Assembly (NCBI RefSeq): GCF_051401765.1
Contig: NW_027480422.1
Span: forward strand, 24,446,001-24,510,000
Direction of reading: 5' to 3'
Length of the DNA stretch: 64,000 nucleotides
Source of the DNA: Calliopsis andreniformis
Lineage: Eukaryota > Arthropoda > Insecta > Hymenoptera > Andrenidae
Made by a program: the position numbers and the translations under genes. The notes beneath the pieces were generated by a model that did not search any database, was not told the origin of the DNA, and saw only the letters and a program-made list of their open reading frames with translations. Shown piece by piece: positions 55,192-64,000 of this stretch (the stretch's first letter is position 1; every line of letters begins with the position of its first letter).

Positions 55192-58100
55192 GTATTTAAT
55201 GTATGTTTGCAAACAGTGTGAAATTAAAGGTCACTTCTACGTTCCGGGCAACCTAGGCTTAACTGTAGGGCGCTGCTCCACCAGATCGAATAGTTAGGGC
55301 CTTAGAAGTCAACGCCCGAAGCATGAAATACAAAATAAATACAACAGATATTCCATCGTATCAAATGAATAATCGCAAACAGTGTGAAGGTAATGGTCAT
55401 TTATACGTTCCGGGAAACCTAGGCTTCACTCTAGGGCGTTGCTACACCAGATCGAATAGTCAGGGCCTTAGAAGTCAACGCCATAAGCATAAAATACGAT
55501 ATAAATACAACAGCTTTTCCATCGTATATAATGTACATTTGCAAACAGTCTGAAAGTAAAGGTCATTTCTACGTTCCGGGCAACCTAGGCTTAACTGTAG
55601 GGCGTTGCTCCACCAGATCGAATAGTTAGGGCCTTAGAAGTCAACGCCCGAAACATAAAATACAAAATAAATAGAACAGTTCTTCCATTGTATAAAACGA
55701 ATAATTGAAACCAGTGTGAACGTTATGGTCATTTCTACGTTCCGGGCAACCTTGGCTTAACTCCTGGGCGTTGCTCCACCAGATCGAATAGTTAGGGACT
55801 TTGAATACAACGCCAGAAGCATAAAATACAATAAAAAGGCAACAGCTCTTCCATTGTATAACAGGAATAACTGCAACCAGTGTGAAAGTACCTGTGATTT
55901 CTATGTTCCGGGTAACCTAGGCTTCACTCTAGGGCGTTGCTCCACCAGATCGAATAGCTAGGGACTTAGAATTCAACGCCAGAAGAATCAAATACAACTT
56001 AAGTACAACAGCTTTACCATCGTATAAAATGAATAATCGCAAGCAGTGTGAAGGTAATGGTCACTTCCACGTTCCGGACAAGCTAGACTTCACTCTAGGG
56101 CGTTGCTCTACCAGATCGAATAGTTAGGGCCTAAGAAGTCAACGCCAGAAGCGTAAAATACAATATAAGTACAACAGTTTTTCCCTTGTATAACAGGAAT
56201 AATTGCAACCAGTGTGAAAGCTATGGTCATTTCTACGTTCCGGGCAACCTAGGCTCCACTCTAGGGCGTTGCTCCACCACATCGAATAGCTAGGGCCTTA
56301 GAAGTCAACGCCAGAAGCATAAAATACGATATATGTACAACAGTCTTTCCATCGTATAGAATAAATAATTGCAACCAGTGCGCAAGTAATGGTCATTTCT
56401 ACGTTCCGAGCAACCTAGGTTTCGCTCTATGGCGTTGCTCCACCACATCGAATAGTTAGGGCCTTAGAAGTCAATGCCAGAAGCATAAAATACAATATAA
56501 ATACAACAGTTTTTTCATCGTCTAACAGGAATAATTGCAACAAGCCTGAAGGTAATGGTCATTTCTACGTTCCGGGCAACCTAGGCTTAACTGTAGGGCG
56601 TTGCTCCACCAGATCGAATAGTTAGGGCCTTAGATGCCAACGCCCGAAGCATAAAATACAAAATAAATAGAACAGTTCTTCCATTGTATAAAACGAATAA
56701 TTGAAACCAGTGTGAATGTTATGGTCATTTCTACGTTCCGGGCAACCTTGGCTTAACTCCTGGGCGTTGCTCCACCAGATCGAATAGTTAGGGACTTAGA
56801 ATACAACGCCAGAAGCATAAAATACAATAAAAATGCAACAGTTTTTCCATTGTATAACAGGAGTAACTGCAACCAGTGTGAAAGTACTGGTCATTTTTAC
56901 GTTCCGGGTAGCCTAGGCTTCACTCTAGGGCGTTGCTCCTCCAGATCGAATAGCTAGGGACTTAGAATTCAACGCCAGAAGAAAAAAATACAACTTAAGT
57001 ACAACAGTTTTACCATCGTATTAAATGAATAATCGCAAACAGTTTGAAGGTAATGGTCACTTCCACGTTCCCGGCAGCCCAGGCTTAACTGTAGGGCGTT
57101 GCTCCACCAGATCGCATAGTTAGGGACTTAGAATTCAACGCAAGAAACATAAAATACAATAAATATGCAAAAGTTTTTCCGTCGAATAACAGGAATAACT
57201 GCAACCAGTGTGAAAGTACTGGTCATTTCTACGTTCCGGGCAACCTAGGCTTCACTCTTGGGCGTTGCTCCATCACATCGAATAGTTACGGCCTTAGAAC
57301 TCAACTCCAGAAGCATAAAATACAATATAAATACAACAGCAATTCCATCGTATAAAATGATTGATTGCAAACAGTGTAAAAGTTATGGTCATTTCTACTT
57401 TCCGGGCATCCTAGGCTTAACTCTAGGGCATGTTCCACCAGATTGAGTAGTTAGGGACTTTGAATTCAACGCCAGAAGCATAAAATACAATAAAAATGCA
57501 ATAGCTTTTCAATCGTATAAAAGGAATAACTGCAACCAGTGTGAAAGTACTGGTCATTTCTACGTTCCGGGTAACCTAGGCTTCACCATAGGGCGTTGCT
57601 CCACCAGATCGAGCAGCTAGGGAGTTAGAATTCAACGCCAGAAGAATAAAATACAACCTAAGTACAACAGTTTTTCCATTGTATAAAACGAATAATTGAA
57701 ACCAGTGTGAAAGTTATGATCTTGTCTACGTTCCACGCAACCTGGGCTTCACCTCAGGGCGTTGCTCCACCAGATCCAATAGTTAGGACCTAAGAAGTCG
57801 GCGCCAGAAGCATAAAATACAAAATAGATACAACATTTTTTTCATCGTATATAATGTATATTTGCAAACAGTGTGAAAGTAAATGCTATTTCTACGTTCT
57901 GGCCAACCTAGGCTTAGCTGTAGGGCGTTGCTCCACCAGGTCGCATAGTTAGGGACATAGAATTTAACGCCAGAATCATAAAATACAATAAAGATGCAAC
58001 AGTTATTCCATCGTATAACAGGAATAATTGCAACCAGTGTGAAGGTAATGGTCTTTTCTATGTTCCGGGCAACCTAGGCTTCACTCTAGGGCGTCCTTCC

Positions 58101-59671
58101 ACCAGATCGGATAGTTAGGGCCTAAGAAGTCAACGCCAGAAGCATAAAATACAATATAAATACAACAGCTTTACCATCGTATTTAATGTATGTTTGCAAA
58201 CAGTGTGAAATTAAAGGTCACTTCTACGTTCCGGGCAACCTAGGCTTAACTGTAGGGCGTTGCTCCACCAGATCGAATAGTTAGGGCCTTAGAAGTCAAC
58301 GCCCGAAACATAAAATACAAAATAAATAGAAAGGTTCTTCCATTGTATAAAACGAATAATTGAAACCAGTGTGAACGTTATGGTCATTTCTACGTTCCGG
58401 GCAACCTTGGCTTAACTCCTGGGCGTTGCTCCACCAGACCGAATAGTTATGGACTTTGAATACAACGCCAGAAGCATAAAATACAATAAAAAGGCAACAG
58501 CTCTTCCATTGCATAACAGGAATAACTGCAACCAGTGTGAAAGTACTGGTGATTTCTATGTTCCGGGTAACCTAGGCTTCACTCTAGGGCGTTGCTCCAC
58601 CAGATCGAATAGCTAGGGACTTAGAATTCAACGCCAGAAGAGTAAAATACAGCATAAGTATAACAGTTTTTCCATCGTATAAAATGTATAATTGCAAGCA
58701 GTGTGAAGGTAATGGTCATTTCTACGTTCCGGGCAACCTAGGCTTTACTCTAGAGAATTGCTCCACCAGATAGAATAGCTGGGGACTTAGAATTCAACGC
58801 CATAAGCATGAAATACAAAATAAATACAACAGCTTTTCCATCGTATATAATGTATATTTGCAAACAGTGTGAAAGTTATGGTCATTTCTACTTTCCGGGC
58901 ATCCTAGGCTTAACTCTAGGGCATGTTCCACCAGATTGGGTAGTTAGGGACTTTGAATTCAACGCCAGAAGCATAAAATACAATAAAAATGCAACAGCTT
59001 TTCAATCGTATAAAAGGAATAACTGCAACCAGTGTGAAAGTACTGGTCATTTCTACGTTCCGGGTAACCTAGGCTTCACCCTAGGGCGTTGCTCCACCAG
59101 ATCGAGCAGCTAGGGAGTTAGAATTCAACGCCAGAAGAATAAAATACAACCTAAGTACAACAGTTTTTCCATTGTATAAAACGAATAATTGAAACCAGTG
59201 TGAAAGTTATGATCTTGTCTACGTTCCACGCAATCTGGGCTTCGCCTCAGGGCGTTGCTCCACCAGATCCAATAGTTAGGACCTAAGAAGTCGGCGCCAG
59301 AAGCATAAAATACAAAATAGATACAACATTGTTTTCATCGTATGTAATGTATATTTGCAAACAGTGTGAAAGTAAAGGCTATTTCTACGTTCTGGCCAAC
59401 CTAGGCTTAGCTGTAGGGCGTTGCTCCACCAGGTCGCATAGTTAGGGACATAGAATTTAACGCCAGAATCATAAAATACAATAAAGATGCAACAGTTATT
59501 CCATCGTATAACAGGAATAATTGCAACCAGTGTGAAGGTAATGGTCTTTTCTATGTTCCGGGCAACCTAGGCTTCACTCTAGGGCGTCCTTCCACCAGAT
59601 CGGATAGTTAGGGCCTAAGAAGTCAACGCCAGAAGCATAAAATACAATATAAATACAACAGCTTTACCATC
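55192..59671 (-). repeat. HOR-B, copy 2
   Basis: Second full copy, offset 4,480 bp from copy 1 with few visible substitutions (for example ttttcc against attcc near 55350). Every irregular monomer of copy 1 recurs in order. Confidence 0.93.
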
Positions 59672-60310
59672 GTATTTAATGTATGTTTGCAAACAGTGTG
59701 AAATTAAAGGTCACTTCTACGTTCCGGGCAACCTAGGCTTAACTGTAGGGCGCTGCTCCACCAGATCGAATAGTTAGGGCCTTAGAAGTCAACGCCCGAA
59801 GCATGAAATACAAAATAAATACAACAGATATTCCATCGTATCAAATGAATAATCGCAAACAGTGTGAAGGTAATGGTCATTTATACGTTCCGGGAAACCT
59901 AGGCTTCACTCTAGGGCGTTGCTACACCAGATCGAATAGTCAGGGCCTTAGAAGTCAACGCCATAAGCATAAAATACGATATAAATACAACAGCTTTTCC
60001 ATCGTATATAATGTACATTTGCAAACAGTCTGAAAGTAAAGGTAATTTCTACGTTCCGGGCAACCTAGGCTTAACTGTAGGGCGTTGCTCCACCAGATCG
60101 AATAGTTAGGGCCTTCGAAGTCAACGCCCAAAGCATAAAATACAAAATAAATAGAACAGTTCTTCCATTGTATAAAACGAATAATTGAAACCAGTGTGAA
60201 CGTTATGGTCATTTCTACGTTCCGGGCAACCTTGGCTTAACTCCTGGGCGTTGCTCCACCAGATCGAATAGTTAGGGACTTTGAATACAACGCCAGAAGC
60301 ATAAAATACA
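59672..60310 (-). repeat. HOR-B, copy 3 (truncated)
   Basis: About 640 bp, nearly four monomers, matching copy 2 at 4,480 bp. It acquires extra substitutions near 60043, 60116 and 60130 and then diverges at about 60310, where acagtattaatac replaces acaataaaaaggc. Confidence 0.88.
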
Positions 60311-63300
60311 GTATTAATACAACAGCTTTTCCATCGTATATAATGTATATTTGCAAACAGTGTGAAAGTAAAGGTCATTTCTACGTTCCGGGCAACCTAG
60401 GCTTAACTGTAGGGCGTTGCTCCACCAGATCGAATAGTTAGGGACTTTGAATACAACGCCAGAAGCGTAAAATACAATAAAAATGCAACAGCTTTTCCAA
60501 TGTATAACAGGAATAACTGCAACCAGTATGAAAGCTATGGTCATTCCTACGTTCCAGGCAACCTAGGCTTCACTCTAGGGCGTTGCTCAACCATATCGAA
60601 TAGCTACGGCCCTAGAAGACAACGCCATAACTATAAGATACAATATAAATACAACAGTCTTTCCATCGTATAAAACGGATAATTGCAACCAGTCTGATAG
60701 TTATGGTCATTTCTACGTTCCGGGCAAGCTAGGTTTCGCTCTATGGCGTTGCTCCACCACATCGAAGAGTTAGGGCCTTAGAAGTCAATGCCAGAAGCAT
60801 AAAATACAATATAAATACAACAGTTTTTTCATCGTATAACAGGAATAATTGCAACAAGCCTGAACGTAATGGTCATTTCTAAGTTTCGGGTAACCTAGGC
60901 TTCACTCTAGGGCGTTGCTCCACCAGATCGAATAGCTAGGGACTTAGAATTCAACACCAGATGGATAAAATACAACATAAGTATAACAGTTCTTCCATCG
61001 TATAAAATGTATAATTGCAAGCAGTGTGAAGGTAATGGTCATTTCTACGTGCCGGGCAACCTAGGCTTCACTCTAGAGCATTGCGCCACGAGATCCAATA
61101 GTTAGGGCCTAAGAAGACAACGCCAGAAGCATAAAATACAATATTAATACAACAGCTTTTCCATCGTATATAATGTATATTTGCAAACAGTGTGATAGTA
61201 AACGTCACTTCTACGTTCCGGGCAACCTAGGCTTAACTGTAGGGCGCTGCTCCACCAGATCGAATAGTTAGGGCCTTAGAAGTCAACGCCCGAAGCATGA
61301 AATACAAAATAAATAGAACAGTTTTTCCATTGTATAAAACGAATAATTGAAACCAGTGTGAATGTTATGGTCATTTCTACGTTCCGGGCAACCTTGGCTT
61401 AACTCCTGGGCGTTGCTCCACCAGATCCAATAGCTAGGACCTAAGAAGTCAACACCAGAAGGATAAAATACAAAATAGATACATAATTTTTTTCATCGTA
61501 TATAATATATATTTGCAAACAGTGTGAAAGTAAAGGCCATTTCTACGTTCTGGGCAAGCTAGGCTTAACTGTAGGGAGTTGCTCCACCAGATCGCATAGT
61601 CAGGGACATAGAATTTAACGCCAGAATCATAAAATACAATAAAGATGCAACAGTTTTTCCATCGTATAACAGGAATAATTGCAACCAGTGTGAAGGTAAT
61701 GGTCTTTTCTATGTCCCGGGCAACCTAGGCTTCACTACAGGGCGGTGCTCCACCGGAACAAATAGTTAGGGCCTAAGATGTCAACGCCAGAAGCATAAAA
61801 TACAATATAAATACAACAGCTTTTCCATCGTATATAATGTATATTTGCATACATTGAGAAAGTAAAGGTCATTTCTACGTTCCGGGCAACCTATGCTGAA
61901 CTGTAGGGCGTTGTTCCACCAGATCGAATACTTAGGGCCTTAGAAGTCAACGCCCGAAGCATGAAATACAAAACAAATACAACAGCTTTTCCATCGTATA
62001 TAATGTATGTATGCAAACAGTGTGAAAGTAAAGGTCATTTCTACGTTCCGGCAACCTAGGCTTAACTGTAGGGCGCTGCTCCACCAGATCGAATAGTTAG
62101 GGCCTTAGAAGTCAACGCCCGTAGCATTAAATACAAAATAAATACAACAGTTTTTCCATCGTATCAAATGAATATTCGCAAACAGTGTGAAGGTAATGGT
62201 CATTTCTACGTTCCGGGCAGCCTAGGCTACACTCTAGGGCGTTGCTCCACCAGACCGAATACTCAGGGACTTACGACTCAACGCCCGAAGCATAAAATAC
62301 AAAATAAATAGAACAGTTTTTCCATTGTATAGAACGAATAATTACAACCAGTGTAAAAGTTGTGGTCATTTCTACGTTCCGGGCAACCTTGGCTTAACTC
62401 CAGGGCGTTGCTCCACCAGATCGAATTGTTAGGGACTTTGAATACAACGCTAGAAGCATAAAATACAATAAAAATGCAACAGTTTTTCAATTGTATAACA
62501 GGAATAACTGCAACCAGTATGAAAGCTATGGTCATTTCTACGTTCCAGGCAACCTAGGCTTCACCCTAGGGCGTTGCTCAACCATATCGAATAGCTACGG
62601 CCCTAGAAGACAACGCCATAACTATAAGATACAATATAAATACTATAGTCTTTCCATCGTAAAAAACGGATAATTGCAACCAGTCTGATAGTTATGGTCA
62701 TTTCTACGTTCCGGGCAAGCTAGGTTTCGCTCTATGGCGTTGCTCCACCAGATCGAATAGTTAGGGCCTTAGAAGTCAACGCCCGAAGCATGAAATACAA
62801 AATAAATAGAACAGTTTTTCGATTGTATAAAACGAATAATTGCAACCAGTGTAAAAGTTATGGTCATTTCTACGTTCCGGGCAACCTTGGCTTAACTCCA
62901 GGGCGTTGCTCCACCAGATCGCATAGTTAGGGACTTTGAATACAACGCCAGAAGCATAAAATACAATAAAAATGCAACAGTTTTTCCATTGTATAACAGG
63001 AATAACTGCAACCAGTGTGAAAGTAATGGTCATTTCTACGTTCCGGGCAACCTAGGCTTCACTCTAGGGCGTTGCTCCACCACATCGTATAGCTAAGGCC
63101 TAGGAAGTCAACGCCTGAAGCATAAAATAAAATAAAAATACAACAGTTTTTCTATCGTATAAAACGAATAATTGCAACCAGTATGAAAGCTATGGTCACT
63201 TCTACGTTCCGGGCAACCTAGGCTTCTCTCTAGAGCGTTGCTCAACCACATCGAATGCCTACGGCCCTAGAAGACAACGCCATAACTATAAAATGCAATA

Positions 63301-64000
63301 TAAATACAACAGACTTTCCATCGTATAAAACGAATAATTGCAACCAGTCTGATAGTTATGGTCATTTCTACGTTCCGGGCAACCTAGGCTTCAGTCTTGG
63401 GCGTTGCTCCAACACATCGAATAGTTACGGCCTTAGAAGTCAACTCCAGAAGCATAAAATACAATATAAATACAACAGCATTTCCATCGTATAAAATGAT
63501 TGATTGCAAACAGTGTGAAGGTTATGGTCATTTCTACTTTCAGGGCAACATAGGCTTAACTCTAGGGCATGTTCCACCAGATTCAGTAGTTAGGGACTTT
63601 GAATTCAACGCCAGAAGCATAAAATACAATAAAAATGCAACAGCTTTTCAATCGTTTAACAGGAATAACTGCAACCAGTGTGAAAGTACTGGTCATTTCT
63701 ACGTTCCGGGTAACCTAGGCTTCACTCTAGGGCGTTGCTCCACCAGATCGAACAGCTAGGGAGTTAGAATTCAACGCCAGAAGAATAAAATACAACCTAA
63801 GTACAACAGTTTTTCCATTGTATAAAACGAATAATTGAAACCAGTGTGAAAGTTATGATCTTTTCTACGTTCCGGGCAACCCAGGCTTCACTCTAGGGCG
63901 TTGCTCAACCATAACGTATAGCTACGGCCCTAGAAGACAACGACATAACTATAAAATACAATATAAATACAACAGTTTTTCCATCGTATAAAACGAATAA
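60311..64000 (-). repeat. Diverged array right of HOR-B
   Basis: About 22 monomers using the HOR-B monomer repertoire in different order. 60540-60720 and 62530-62712 match at an offset of 1,991 bp (12 monomers minus 1), with the marker ccctagaagacaacgccataac, which also occurs near 63265 and 63930. 63397-63830 corresponds to 52778-53210 of HOR-B (offset 10,619 bp, 64 monomers minus 5). The array continues past the window edge. Confidence 0.8.

Larger units (their letters stand above)
5901..64000 (-). repeat. 166-bp satellite array, minus-oriented block
   Basis: About 350 monomers of the same family as 1-5891, reverse complemented. Landmarks such as gttccgggcaacctaggc recur every 166 bp to the right edge of the window, with occasional 1-6 bp indels. 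The by-eye consensus has 68 G+C of 166. Common variant classes differ in the stretch after gtata: aaacgaataa, acaggaataa, or taatgtatatttgcaaac. This last class also occurs in the plus block (for example near 36-50 and 690-710), so the monomer subfamilies predate the orientation switch. I see no unique sequence, transposon, rRNA or tRNA anywhere in this 58 kb. The only departure from minus orientation I found is at 7733-7776. Confidence 0.97.

Noticed and set aside
1569..63759. Open frames of 60-120 codons on both strands, several identical (for example at 29750, 31408, 38874 and 40532, or 52778 and 57258), resembling a small-protein family with GCPERRND or GHFYVPGNLGFTLGRC motifs
   Set aside because: They are translations of the satellite itself. 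Peptides repeat only where the same monomers repeat, each frame shifts by one base per 166-bp unit, and both strands give such frames. They have no start context, no conserved length beyond the repeat geometry, and no flanking gene structure.
1..64000. CRISPR array
   Set aside because: There is no alternation of short identical repeats with unique spacers; the entire 166-bp unit is repeated and diverges along its full length.

Overview
This 64 kb window is a single, uninterrupted block of tandemly repeated satellite DNA. I found no protein-coding gene, RNA gene, transposon or unique sequence in it. The repeating unit is 166 bp (a consensus assembled by eye counts exactly 166, about 41% G+C), and roughly 385 monomers fill the window. 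Unit boundaries keep the same phase for tens of kilobases: landmark motifs recur at 166n, usually within a few bases. Such an array implies a nuclear eukaryotic genome, most plausibly centromeric or pericentromeric heterochromatin. I do not recognise the monomer and cannot say whether the host is a plant or an animal. I find no CENP-B box in the consensus.

Layout. (1) 1-5891: about 35 monomers in the orientation I call plus, with local 4-monomer and 7-to-8-monomer duplications. (2) 5892-5900: a head-to-head strand-switch junction forming an imperfect palindrome of about 160 bp. (3) 5901-64000: about 350 monomers in the opposite orientation, broken only by a 44-bp fold-back inversion at 7733-7776. 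Within the minus block, several higher-order repeats (HORs) are visible. A mosaic of shuffled multi-monomer blocks lies at about 8.1-19.07 kb, including two long parallel copies (12.68-15.59 and 15.83-19.07 kb). A 1,494-bp (9-monomer) tandem pair lies at 21.1-24.1 kb. A 9,124-bp HOR (55 monomers minus 6 bp) is present as about 2.5 nearly identical copies at 23.34-45.99 kb and contains its own nested 1,658-bp duplication. Blocks with 7-, 9- and 16-monomer spacings lie at 46.7-50.2 kb. A 4,480-bp HOR (27 monomers minus 2 bp) is present as about 2.1 copies at 50.71-60.31 kb. A more divergent tail lies at 60.31-64.0 kb.

The many open frames of 60-120 codons are by-products of the repeat. 166 is not divisible by three, so a frame drifts by one base per monomer, and the same few peptides reappear wherever the same monomers reappear. 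The biological interest is architectural: the orientation switch, the fold-back insertion, the unusually long nested HORs that look recently amplified, and dyad symmetries conserved within the monomer. Boundaries of HOR blocks were found by eye and are good to roughly 10-50 bp.
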